Below are positions 1 to 7,294 of a DNA stretch of 16,246 nt, one piece after another (positions within the stretch are counted from its first letter, which is position 1; every line of letters begins with the position of its first letter). Under the pieces are notes generated by a model. The model was given only the letters and a program-made list of their open reading frames with translations. It did not search any database and had not been told where the DNA came from. The position numbers and the translations under genes are program-made. The DNA is from Deltaproteobacteria bacterium (GTDB lineage: Bacteria > Desulfobacterota > DSM-4660 > Desulfatiglandales > HGW-15), in assembly GCA_019308985.1 (NCBI GenBank), contig JAFDHB010000151.1, positions 1-16,246 on the forward strand. Reading direction: 5' to 3'.

Positions 1-35
1 CCCAAAGATACGGGACAAAACTTTTTTGTTTGCTC

Positions 36-202
36 GAATATTGACGAACTCGTAAAAAGTCGAAATTGAGATGGCAAAGTAAAAAGCTTCAAGTTCAAGG
101 CGCGCGAATCTCGTGTGATGAGGCGTACTCATTGTACGCCGCAGTCACAACGAGATGAAGCGCAACGCAGAAATTGGACTTTTTACGAAGCCATCAATAT
201 TC
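36..202. repeat. Palindromic intergenic repeat element (MITE/REP-like)
   Basis: The outer arms, 36-67 and 171-202, are inverted copies matching at about 26 of 32 positions; both carry the 12-base core GACTTTTTACGA (177-188 on plus, 50-61 on minus). Inside is a second dyad: GGCGTAC at 122-128 pairs perfectly with GTACGCC at 134-140 around a 5-base loop, and CTCG at 110-113 pairs with CGAG at 151-154. The whole unit could fold as a long imperfect hairpin. It encodes no transposase, and an open frame over 115-303 is only read-through of the repeat. The same core recurs at 7063-7074. I infer a non-autonomous mobile or REP-type element; a target-site duplication was not found. Confidence 0.7.
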
Positions 203-207
203 TTTTC

Positions 208-281
208 TTGACTAACACCAACTCCTCTTGTAGTAATTCTACAACATATTCCCCGAAAAGCGTAAGACAGATATTATCTGT
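208..281 (+). promoter_or_regulatory. Promoter and operator-like palindromes before the rpiR remnant
   Basis: TTGACT at 208-213 could be a -35 box with a weak -10 (TAGTAA, 231-236) after 17 bases. Overlapping that -10 is a dyad at 228-244 with perfect 6-base arms (TTGTAG/CTACAA); its central 15 bases fit TGTA-N7-TACA, the shape of the site known for HexR, a regulator of the RpiR family. A second dyad, ACAGAT-ATT-ATCTGT, lies at 267-281, just before the ATG at 296. I infer autoregulation sites of the original rpiR gene. No strong ribosome binding site is visible. Confidence 0.4.
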
Positions 282-295
282 AATCTGCCTACAAA

Positions 296-646
296 ATGAC
301 TGATTCACTTTCTTTGATCAGGGCCGCCATGCCCAAATTTCGGAATTCCGAAAAGAAGGTGGCTGACTGTGTCCTCAAGGACCCTGATGCAGTTATCATT
401 AGTTCCATCACCGAAGTTGCCGAACGATCAGGAACAAGTGAACCCACAGTAATCCGCTTTTGCAGAAAACTGGGTCTTAGGCGCTTTATGGAGCTAAAGC
501 TGAACCTGGCAGGAGACTTACCAGCTAATCAGTACATCCACGAGAACGTAAGGGAAAGCGACAATGTTCCAGAAATCTTTAACAAGCTTTTCAATTCAGC
601 AAAAGAGGCCTTCAATTATACCCTAAATCAGCTGGATTTAGATTGA
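296..646 (+). CDS. RpiR/MurR-family regulator remnant (HTH domain only)
   Basis: This 116-residue product matches the N-terminal helix-turn-helix domain of the RpiR/MurR family, which usually controls sugar-phosphate or amino-sugar catabolism. The signature is at about residues 37-70: a segment reading SITEVAERSGTSEPTVIRFC, then a KLG.RRFMELKLNLA stretch. Family members are normally about 280 residues, with a C-terminal SIS domain that binds a phosphosugar. Here the frame stops shortly after the linker (ending LNQLDLD), so the whole ligand domain is missing. The stop overlaps the 3' end of the convergent gene at 638-1180 by 9 bases, which suggests a deletion or rearrangement joined them. It may be a dead remnant, or a ligand-blind DNA-binding protein. 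The ATG at 296 is the first in frame and has only a weak ribosome binding site. Confidence is high for the family and moderate for loss of function. Confidence 0.8.
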   Translation: MTDSLSLIRAAMPKFRNSEKKVADCVLKDPDAVIISSITEVAERSGTSEPTVIRFCRKLGLRRFMELKLNLAGDLPANQYIHENVRESDNVPEIFNKLFNSAKEAFNYTLNQLDLD

Positions 647-1180
647 GTCTATGATCATAAGATAGCATCCCAGCAGCATTAGAACAGGAAGCTCAGACAT
701 GTGGAGACCAAAGCGGGTAATCTCCACCGTGCCCGCACAGTAACCCTTGGGCACTGCCAGGACGCTGATGGGATTGGATTTCCTCCTGAAGTAAAGGAGG
801 TGTTCTCCGAACAGGTCTGTGAACACGCAGTTGTTGCGCCACACATTTTTAGACAGCCACTGGTAGACATGGCCGTCGGTGAACTCAAGGGCGCCTTTTT
901 CTCTGCCCCACCCGGCCTTGAAGACAGCCAATTGTATATCAGAGTTGCCCTGGTACAGTATCACCTTCTCCCTGGGAAACCACTTCTTTCTAAACCTCCA
1001 GGTCCCATGTGCAGACTCCGCCATGGCTTGTGTGACCTGTCTCTCTTTCAAATAGAGTGTTCCTATGACGTCTTCCCCTGCCCGGAGTACGTATTCCCAA
1101 CTGCCTTTCCATTCCACCAGATGGCTGCTGACCTCTGTAATCCTTTTCATTGGAAAATGCCCCATGGAATACATACTCAT
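638..1180 (-). CDS. Uncharacterised beta-rich protein, possibly tubby-C/LURP-like
   Basis: I do not recognise a named family with certainty. The 180-residue product has no signal peptide. It alternates short hydrophobic and charged stretches rich in W, F, Y and G (for example a WRFRKKWFPREKVILYQ segment near 61-77 and KGALEFTDGHVYQWLSKNVW near 95-114), a pattern typical of an antiparallel beta barrel such as the tubby-C/LURP-like fold. Residues 164-177 are hydrophobic (LPVLMLLGCYLMII) and may form a short C-terminal membrane or docking segment. Met11 (about 1150) is an alternative start; neither start has a strong ribosome binding site. It lies 179 bases after the TRAP permease on the same strand, and a 12-base palindrome (AGGCAATTGCCT, 1284-1295) sits between them, so co-transcription is uncertain. 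The gene looks intact; function unknown. Confidence 0.65.
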   Translation of the reverse strand: MSMYSMGHFPMKRITEVSSHLVEWKGSWEYVLRAGEDVIGTLYLKERQVTQAMAESAHGTWRFRKKWFPREKVILYQGNSDIQLAVFKAGWGREKGALEFTDGHVYQWLSKNVWRNNCVFTDLFGEHLLYFRRKSNPISVLAVPKGYCAGTVEITRFGLHMSELPVLMLLGCYLMIIDSI

Positions 1181-1359
1181 ATTATGATCCCGGCTGCCTT
1201 GTAGTCAAGGCGCATATTTATCTTGAATAGAACAGCGAGTGAACTTGAGCTCAGCAGGATGAGCGCGGGAGTAAAGTTCTTTTAGGCAATTGCCTTGATC
1301 ATGCTTCTTTAAATTTGGTTTGCAAGGTCCAATCTCGTCCTTAAGATAATTGGAGTAGT

Positions 1360-3261
1360 TTATTTGAACAGTTGGTTTGGCAAATAGAGGGCAAGCTGGG
1401 GAAACAGGACGAGAAGAATCACGCATCCGATCATGCACAGGAAAAAGGGAAATATCCCCTTGAAAATGTCTTCCATAGGGACATCCCTTGCAACACTGCC
1501 TATTGCAAATACATTGACCCCGATTGGTGGAGTAATCTGCCCCATCTCCATTGTAAGGACGGTTATCACCCCGAACCAGATAGGGTCGAACCCGAGGGCG
1601 GTAATTGCCGGGAAGATGGTAGGTAAGACGAGCAGGATCATTGGAATAACATTCAAAAGACAACCTAAGACTATGAAAAAGACTATGACTGCGCCGAAAA
1701 TGATGTGTCTGTTTATCTCCAATCCCGTGACAAGATTCGCCAAGGCGAACGGCAACCTGGTGGCGGCGAGGAAATAGCCCAGAATGCCCACACCTATCAA
1801 AATAAGTAGCAGTTTACAGGTAATGGTCAATGAATCTTGAAGGGAAGACAGTACCATGGCTTTGTTTACCCTGCCCCTAATCAGCGCATAAACGAAAGCG
1901 CCCACAGAGCCGATCGCACCACCTTCTACCGGGCTGAAAATCCCGCCCAGTATGCCTCCCAGTATGAGAATGAACAGGGCGAGCATGCCTACCACGCCCT
2001 TGAGTGATACTATCTTCTCCTTCAGGGTCGTAACGTCTCCCCTGGGTGCAAGGGCCGGATTGATTTTGGCCCTCACGTAGATGACGCCGCAGAAGAGTAT
2101 CGCAAGAATAATGCCCGGCACGATCCCGGCGACAAACAGCTTACCAATGGACTCCTCGGTGACAATGGCATAGAAAATAAATCCCACGCTTGGTGGAATA
2201 AGTATTCCCATTGTCCCGCCTGCGGCCAAACACCCTGTAGCAAGTTTCATATCGTAGTTGTGTTTCCTCATTCCGGGGAGTGCCACTGTCCCCATTGTGA
2301 CTGCCGTTGCCAGGCTGTCGCCGCATACTGCCGAGAATCCGGCACATCCCGCCACGGAAGACATTGCAAGACCACCGGGCATACGTCCCAGCCACTTGTT
2401 GGCGGTCTCGAAGAGGTCTTCACTGATTCCGGAGTGATAGGCAAACTCACCCATAAGTATGAACAAGGGGACCACGGTAAGCATGTAGTTGGAGGCCGTG
2501 TCAAAGGGCCCGATCCCCAGCATGGCAAGAGAAGGTTTTACCGCCTTGTAGGCCACGATCATGCCTAGCAGGCCTGTCAAGGCCATTCCGTAGCCAATAG
2601 GCATGCCGAGGAAAAGAAGAAGGAACAGGAACCCCATCCCAAGGATGCCAGCCGTTGCGCCACTCAACCCGGTGGGGGCCAACCCGGCCATTGGAGCTAT
2701 CAAGACAAAACATGCCGCTGCCAGGGCAAGGGTCAACCAGAAAGGTCTTCTGTCTCTGAGTGCATGTCCCAAGACCTTGAGAAAATCCAAGGCAACCACG
2801 ACTGTCAGTATGATAACTCCAAGCGCGGCGATAAACCAGAAGATCCAAACCGGAATCTCCAGGTCATAGGTTACTATCTGGTCCTGTATTTTCCTGATCC
2901 CTTGTGCAATAAGCTGGGAAGACATGATCCCGAAAAACATGGTGCAAATCAAATAATGAAAACAGGAGAGAGTGTTTTGCACCCATTCTGGGAATCGGGA
3001 AATAATGAATTCGATCCTTATGTGGCCTTCGCTAAACTGGATATGGGCTATCCCCAAGAAGACGATGACAAGGAGCATGAAGCTTTCAATCTCGATCCCC
3101 CCAGGGATAGACCCCCTGTAAATAAAACGGGCAAGGACATCGAAAAACACCGGCAGGGGCATTACCAAAAGAAAACCCATGCTTACATAATTGGCTGTTC
3201 GACTCGCCGGGCCAATGATCTTTTCAAGGCCACCGGCAACTGACTCGGAGTTTATTGCCAT
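1360..3261 (-). CDS. dctQM: Fused TRAP transporter permease, small plus large subunits (DctQM)
   Basis: This 633-residue inner-membrane protein is a natural fusion of the two TRAP permease subunits. Residues ~1-165 form the DctQ (small subunit) part: four hydrophobic segments, with the motif GGIEIESFMLLVIVFLGIA around 54-72 and an HIRIEF turn near 80-85. A linker helix follows, then the DctM part from ~200 to the end, with many membrane segments and the DctM signature near 315-383 (DSLATAVTMGTVALPGM, later AAGGTMGILIPPS, then ESIGKLFVAGIVPG). A second half-repeat motif, MEMGQITPPIGVNVF, lies near the C terminus. TRAP systems use an ion gradient to import organic acids delivered by a periplasmic binding protein. 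The partner dctP lies 130 bases upstream on the same strand. The ATG at 3261 has only a weak, distant GAGG. No truncation or frameshift is seen. Confidence 0.95.
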   Translation of the reverse strand: MAINSESVAGGLEKIIGPASRTANYVSMGFLLVMPLPVFFDVLARFIYRGSIPGGIEIESFMLLVIVFLGIAHIQFSEGHIRIEFIISRFPEWVQNTLSCFHYLICTMFFGIMSSQLIAQGIRKIQDQIVTYDLEIPVWIFWFIAALGVIILTVVVALDFLKVLGHALRDRRPFWLTLALAAACFVLIAPMAGLAPTGLSGATAGILGMGFLFLLLFLGMPIGYGMALTGLLGMIVAYKAVKPSLAMLGIGPFDTASNYMLTVVPLFILMGEFAYHSGISEDLFETANKWLGRMPGGLAMSSVAGCAGFSAVCGDSLATAVTMGTVALPGMRKHNYDMKLATGCLAAGGTMGILIPPSVGFIFYAIVTEESIGKLFVAGIVPGIILAILFCGVIYVRAKINPALAPRGDVTTLKEKIVSLKGVVGMLALFILILGGILGGIFSPVEGGAIGSVGAFVYALIRGRVNKAMVLSSLQDSLTITCKLLLILIGVGILGYFLAATRLPFALANLVTGLEINRHIIFGAVIVFFIVLGCLLNVIPMILLVLPTIFPAITALGFDPIWFGVITVLTMEMGQITPPIGVNVFAIGSVARDVPMEDIFKGIFPFFLCMIGCVILLVLFPQLALYLPNQLFK

Positions 3262-3314
3262 CTAACGCACATCCTCTTTCTTGTCTTCTGGTTGAACCTC
3301 AGGCCCTTTTGAGA

Positions 3315-3343
3315 TATATCCCCACGGAGTCCATGGGGATATA
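3315..3343 (-). other. Intercistronic hairpin between dctP and dctQM
   Basis: A perfect 10-base stem (TATATCCCCA at 3315-3324 with TGGGGATATA at 3334-3343) closes a 9-base loop. In the minus-strand transcript it falls between the dctP stop and the dctQM start and is not followed by a U run. It is therefore more likely an RNA-stabilising or attenuating hairpin than a complete terminator. It would fit greater expression of the binding protein than of the permease, which is common in TRAP operons; that role is inference. Confidence 0.55.
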
Positions 3344-3391
3344 CGGTATGCTTTATCTAGATAGAGGATCCTAAGGCCAAATCCCTTCATC

Positions 3392-4456
3392 CTATTCCTT
3401 GTAACCTCCCGTGGTTATCTTGGAATAGTACTTTCCAGTCTCTACTGCGTCATCATGGATCTTTCTTGCATTCTGGTAACCCTTCTTTTCCATGTCCCTT
3501 ATCCATCCTTCATGGATATCCCTAATTTTTTCGAACCACCTTTCCTTTTCTTTCGATGGTAAAACATAGAATTTGTGCCCTTGGCTCTTCATCCAGTTGG
3601 CGTCATTGATCGAGCCTTCGTCCAGGGTCTTGCCGCAGGCCTGGGCCAACTTCCTGCCTGTCGTATCCTCCAGTATCTTCTTTAGATCCGGAGGAAGGCT
3701 GTTCCATTTTCTGATGTTTATTGCCCCGTAAAAGGGATCACACATGAGGTCAACTATGGTATGGTACTTGGCAACATCGGTTATCTTGAAACCCCTGCAC
3801 GGCGCAATTGGAAAGGCCATGCCTTCAGCCATGCCCCTTTCGAGCGCCAAGTAGGAATCCTGGGGTGTCATAGGAATGGGATTTGCACCGAGTCTTTTGA
3901 GGATCTCCCTGATCTGGGGGTTGATACCTATAATTTTCATGCCCTTCAAATCTTCCAGGGTGCGTACCATCTTCTTTACCGTATGGAGATTAAAGGTTGC
4001 ACTTCCCCACTGCCATAGGACCTTGATGTCCTTGAATTCATTGCGCCACTCGGGGTATTTGTTATACATGTCCCAGGTAGTGAGGCTTGCTGCCTCGGCG
4101 CCATTGAAGATGAGTGGTGTCTGGATAACCGTATTCAACGGAAACTTTCCATGAACCCAATGACATGGAGAACCTGTCATATCTATGGAACCAGCTACCA
4201 ATGCGTCGTAGACCTTTCTGGATGGAGCAATTGCGTTTGGGTTAAAGAAATGGATAACCAGTCGGCCATTGCTGAGTCTCTTGACCTCTTCTATCCACGG
4301 CAGGATAGCGTTCTTGACGGTAGGATGCTTGTCAGGGTATTCGCTTGCGTACCTCAGCTCATACTTGTCTGCCGCTAATGATGTTGCGCCAAGGGTTAAG
4401 ATGGAAACAAAGACGATGAAACACCAATACAGCCACCTGGAAAGTCCTTTTTTCAT
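3392..4456 (-). CDS. dctP: TRAP transporter periplasmic solute-binding protein (DctP family)
   Basis: The 354-residue product has an N-terminal signal peptide (KK at 2-3, hydrophobic core ~8-25, probable cleavage after LAA at 27-29) and the DctP fold: LRYASEYPDKHPT near 34-46, YDALVAGSIDMTG near 83-95, LEDLKGMKI near 167-175, and PMTPQDSYLALERGMAEGMA near 195-214. It would catch the substrate in the periplasm and pass it to the fused permease downstream. I chose the start at 4456 rather than an in-frame ATG at 4507, because an AAGGAGGGGAG sequence lies immediately upstream and the signal peptide begins there. In most DctP proteins the LKG.K.. motif is followed by an Arg that pairs with the substrate carboxylate; here that position is Ile176 (KIIGINPQ), so ligand binding may be unusual. 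The substrate is not identifiable from the sequence. Confidence 0.93.
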   Translation of the reverse strand: MKKGLSRWLYWCFIVFVSILTLGATSLAADKYELRYASEYPDKHPTVKNAILPWIEEVKRLSNGRLVIHFFNPNAIAPSRKVYDALVAGSIDMTGSPCHWVHGKFPLNTVIQTPLIFNGAEAASLTTWDMYNKYPEWRNEFKDIKVLWQWGSATFNLHTVKKMVRTLEDLKGMKIIGINPQIREILKRLGANPIPMTPQDSYLALERGMAEGMAFPIAPCRGFKITDVAKYHTIVDLMCDPFYGAINIRKWNSLPPDLKKILEDTTGRKLAQACGKTLDEGSINDANWMKSQGHKFYVLPSKEKERWFEKIRDIHEGWIRDMEKKGYQNARKIHDDAVETGKYYSKITTGGYKE

Positions 4457-4553
4457 TTTCTCCCCTCCTTCGATCAATAAATGAATCTCTTGTTTACACA
4501 GTACCAAGCCCTCGAGCCGGTACTGTGGGACGGCACGCTAGAGAAACCCTGTC

Positions 4554-5981
4554 CTACTTCGGTTCCACTGGCTTAAACAGCGGAGTTTCGGGATTATAGT
4601 CCCTGACACCTTCAACTTTCACAACCCGCTTCTCTCCGATTTCCGCTGCCCCAGGGACCCGAAATCTGGTACAATCAATGCGAGGCACAGGCCTTTCCTT
4701 TGGTCTTTCGAGCTGCGGAACCCATTCATAGGGTATCCTGTAGGCCCTGTATACCATGTTCATTTTCATCTTTTTTCCCCAATAGGGGCTGATGTATTCC
4801 CACACGATCTCGTGATCCGGAGTCACCTCAAAAATACGTCCATCGGAGCCTTCGGTAACAAGGGTGTTCCCGTTGGGCAGGCGTTGTACCGAGCTGATGA
4901 AGGGACTGTAAAACCTGTTACAATCCAGTGGAAAAAGGAATCCTGCTTCGACAGGCGTGTATTGCCATACTACATCTAAGCTAATGGGGTCCAATTCCAG
5001 GACCCTGGAATAGTCTCTCAAGGCATTATTGTGTCCGGCGGGAGAGCCGGGATTGGGTGCACCGTACCCGGCCCATCCTCCATTATCAAAAACCAGGATA
5101 TTCCCCTCGCCTGGAAGTCCTCTCGGGATCATGTGGGCATGATGCTGTCCTATTATCCAGCCAAGCCTGACAAGTTGCGGGGAACAATCATATTGCGGTC
5201 CCAGTTTCCAGACGATCTTGCCGGTTCTCCTATCCGTAATGGCGGTGATATTGGTTTGGCGACCACACCATATGAGGTTATCCGGGTGAAACCTTTCGTC
5301 GCCCTGTTCATACAGCCTGTTTGGCCCGAGCAAAGAAACACAATTGGTGTGCATCCAGTCACCGAAGCCCTGAGGCTTCATTGTCGGGTTGCGGGCCAGC
5401 ACATTTTTGGCCTCCTCACTGAATCCAAACTCATCGAAATGGTCGCTACATACCCACTCCCATACTATCTCTCCATCCCATGTCACCTCGATGATAACGT
5501 CATCCAATAGGGGCTTATCACTGATCTTAGGGTTTTTCAGATTCTTATGACACAGGATTATCGTATTACCTCTGTCCACCATAGGTTCCATTCCTGGGAC
5601 GTAATAACCCACGGGACATCCCTCTCTCTGGAAATCATGATGCTGCCTGGCCATCCACCTGGGCTCTTCACCCGGATCTTCGATATATTCGTATTTATCG
5701 AATTTCCATACTATGTTCCCCTCCCAGTCAAGCTGCACCAGGTCTCTTTGGTCTTGATAAGCAAATTCAACCGCCCTCTCCCCGGTGCTCCCCATCACAT
5801 AACCGCCGGGCAAGATTGTGTTGGGAAAGCCGTGAAGCCCTTTCCACAACTGAACCACGGCGCCATTCATATCAATAAGTGCAGCACCCGTTTCCTTTGC
5901 TTGGAAAATGGTGTAACCGTTCCAGCATCGATCAGGATCGTAGATTGTGGTTCCCGTGGGATAGACGGTTGGGTATGCCAT
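4554..5981 (-). CDS. Arylsulfotransferase-like beta-propeller protein (ASST family)
   Basis: The 475-residue product resembles the bacterial arylsulfate sulfotransferase (PAPS-independent ASST) propeller family, which moves sulfate between phenolic compounds through a sulfo-histidine. Blade-like repeats with a G.IVW core recur: WEGNIVWKF (86-94), WDGEIVWEW (168-176), RTGKIVWKL (252-260), a divergent ISLDVVWQY (333-341) and PDHEIVWEY (388-396). Histidines that could be catalytic lie at 114-115 (QHHDF), 211 (DWMHTN) and 280, 281 and 283 (GQHHAHMIPRG, followed by LVFDNGG), with Arg326 in DYSRVLEL. The family match is by pattern, so the exact catalytic residues are not assigned. There is no signal peptide, unlike the periplasmic E. 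coli-type enzyme, so a cytoplasmic location is likely. AGGAGGTG precedes the ATG. It starts 18 bases after the iclR stop and is followed by dctP, so it is probably co-transcribed with the importer. A paralogue begins at 16060. Confidence 0.85.
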   Translation of the reverse strand: MAYPTVYPTGTTIYDPDRCWNGYTIFQAKETGAALIDMNGAVVQLWKGLHGFPNTILPGGYVMGSTGERAVEFAYQDQRDLVQLDWEGNIVWKFDKYEYIEDPGEEPRWMARQHHDFQREGCPVGYYVPGMEPMVDRGNTIILCHKNLKNPKISDKPLLDDVIIEVTWDGEIVWEWVCSDHFDEFGFSEEAKNVLARNPTMKPQGFGDWMHTNCVSLLGPNRLYEQGDERFHPDNLIWCGRQTNITAITDRRTGKIVWKLGPQYDCSPQLVRLGWIIGQHHAHMIPRGLPGEGNILVFDNGGWAGYGAPNPGSPAGHNNALRDYSRVLELDPISLDVVWQYTPVEAGFLFPLDCNRFYSPFISSVQRLPNGNTLVTEGSDGRIFEVTPDHEIVWEYISPYWGKKMKMNMVYRAYRIPYEWVPQLERPKERPVPRIDCTRFRVPGAAEIGEKRVVKVEGVRDYNPETPLFKPVEPK

Positions 5982-5999
5982 TCTTTCACCTCCTGAGGC

Positions 6000-6836
6000 T
6001 CAAGACCAAGATGACCTTGAGTTTCTTTCTATTTTTTGTTGCAGCCCCCTAACCGGTTGATGCCCCCCCCTGAAGTAGAGTTGTTCTGAAATCTTTTTGG
6101 CCGTATCCTTCAACATATCTACCAGCGGTGATTCATCTTTCCAGGTTATTGCCTGTGAAAGACCTGCTGCGACTACCGCAGCCACTGGTTTTCCCTCGTA
6201 GTTGAATACTGGCACACCTACTGCATTGATACCGACATTGACTTCTTCCTTATCTATGGCAAATCCCTGCTTTTTGATTTCTTCCAACTGCCTGTGTAAT
6301 ACTTCCGGGTCGGTTATGGTATTTGGGGTGAGAGGTTTCAAATGACTGTTGAGTAACCCGGCCTTCATATCAGGAGGAGAGAAGGCCAGAATGGCCTTCG
6401 CACCGGCAGCCGCATGTGCAGGCCTCATGTCTCCTATAGTGCCCTTGATCCTGATCGGTCCTGGGCCCTCTGCTATGTAAGCCATTACCGCACTCTTGCC
6501 CCTTACTACCTCAAGAACAATGGTCTCTCTCAGGTTGTTTCGCAACCTGTCGATGTGGGGCTTTGCAATACTTGTCAAATTGTTGTTGAGTGATTGATGA
6601 ATGGCCGTCCCAAGCTCTATTATGGCAGGGCCAAGGGTGAATTTTTTAGTGTCCGGGTCCTGTCTGACGTATCCATTTTCCGCGAGGATAAGGAGTATTC
6701 GAGAAACTGTTGCCTTGTGAAATGCCAGCCTTTTGGCGATCTCAACGGTGCCCAGTTCCTCGTTATAGGGGACAAAACAAGAAAGTACCTTGAGGGCCTT
6801 TTCAATGGAATTTAATTTTTCCTCTGCTTGTCTCAT
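6000..6836 (-). CDS. IclR-family transcriptional regulator
   Basis: The 278-residue product has an N-terminal winged helix-turn-helix (residues ~8-75: SIEKALKVLSCF, then VEIAKRLAFHKATVSRIL and the wing NGYVRQDPDTKKFTLG) and a C-terminal effector domain (~85-255) with the typical AAAGAKAILAF and VGINAVGVPVFNYEGKPVAAV segments. IclR proteins sense small organic acids, often aromatic, and repress or activate adjacent catabolic and transport genes. It is the first gene of a same-strand series (regulator, sulfotransferase-like, dctP, dctQM) and has a good promoter upstream, so it probably controls the whole operon and itself. The length is normal. The last ~20 residues are polar and look like an unstructured tail. 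The ribosome binding site is weak. Confidence 0.95.
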   Translation of the reverse strand: MRQAEEKLNSIEKALKVLSCFVPYNEELGTVEIAKRLAFHKATVSRILLILAENGYVRQDPDTKKFTLGPAIIELGTAIHQSLNNNLTSIAKPHIDRLRNNLRETIVLEVVRGKSAVMAYIAEGPGPIRIKGTIGDMRPAHAAAGAKAILAFSPPDMKAGLLNSHLKPLTPNTITDPEVLHRQLEEIKKQGFAIDKEEVNVGINAVGVPVFNYEGKPVAAVVAAGLSQAITWKDESPLVDMLKDTAKKISEQLYFRGGHQPVRGLQQKIERNSRSSWS

Positions 6837-6865
6837 ACTACAAGACTCAGTTTCAAATTATATAC

Positions 6866-6894
6866 CTCATATGAATTTTTCATTTCCCTGTCAA
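6866..6894 (-). promoter_or_regulatory. Sigma70-like promoter of the iclR-sulfotransferase-TRAP operon
   Basis: On the minus strand, TTGACA (6894-6889) is followed after exactly 17 bases by TATGAG (6871-6866), about 30 bases before the iclR start. The -10 region overlaps an imperfect dyad at 6855-6878 with arms AAATT and AATTT and partial symmetry inside. That is a reasonable place for an IclR dimer to bind and autoregulate. A second possible -10, TATAAT, lies just downstream. The match is by eye only. Confidence 0.5.
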
Positions 6895-6960
6895 GTAAAT
6901 TCGACTAGCTTTTAAGACAATGTTGATTGTAACATCTCAATAGGTCAGGGTAACGGGTCT

Positions 6961-7083
6961 CTGGATTCCCGTTTTCACGGGAATAACGAGTGGTACAATT
7001 GCCTGTCATTCCGGCCCCGCATCTCAAGTGCGGGTCCGGAATGAGGGAAAAGGAGAATTCTTGACTTTTTACGAGTCTATCAA
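6961..7083. repeat. Composite intergenic repeat: two hairpins plus the GACTTTTTACGA motif
   Basis: The 457-base gap between iclR and the pil operon holds three repeat-like units. Hairpin 1 is ATTCCCG (6965-6971) with CGGGAAT (6978-6984). Hairpin 2 (7007-7043) has 8 base pairs, one mismatch and 7 more pairs around a short loop; its arms begin CATTCCGG and end CCGGAATG. Finally TTGACTTTTTACGAG at 7061-7075 repeats the core of the element at 36-202. Such units are common dispersed palindromes in deltaproteobacterial genomes, as far as I know. Hairpin 2 may also act as a bidirectional transcription barrier. I see nothing interpretable in 7084-7294. Confidence 0.6.
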
Positions 7084-7294
7084 CCTCCAATGCAGCATCG
7101 TAGATTTATGCGGGCAGACACAGCATGTTGTGCCAAGCTTCAAACTGATCCAGGACTTTCCCTTTGCTTGGATGTAAATTATCCTATCATGTTTTCGCCT
7201 GAGCAGAGAGCCTCAGCAGGTCCTGAAGAACATCCAGGATAGTCGGGAGGTGATTCGGGGCGGCGAGTGAAGCGCTGGTATTGAGGAGGTATTG

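Noticed and set aside
115..303. Open frame of 62 codons on the plus strand
   Set aside because: It lies mostly inside the palindromic repeat, has no domain-like pattern and overlaps the rpiR start.
701..1204. Open frame of 167 codons on plus, opposite the uncharacterised gene
   Set aside because: The minus frame has the more protein-like composition with a coherent beta pattern; the plus frame is Pro/Cys/His-rich, as expected of antisense.
1284..1295. 12-base palindrome AGGCAATTGCCT as terminator of the TRAP operon
   Set aside because: As RNA it gives only a 4-base stem and no U run; too weak to call.
2764..3243. Long open frame on plus across the TRAP permease
   Set aside because: Antisense to the clearly identified fused permease; highly charged and without family motifs.
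4457..4507. Upstream ATG for dctP
   Set aside because: It would put 17 polar residues before the signal peptide; the strong ribosome binding site lies between the two starts.
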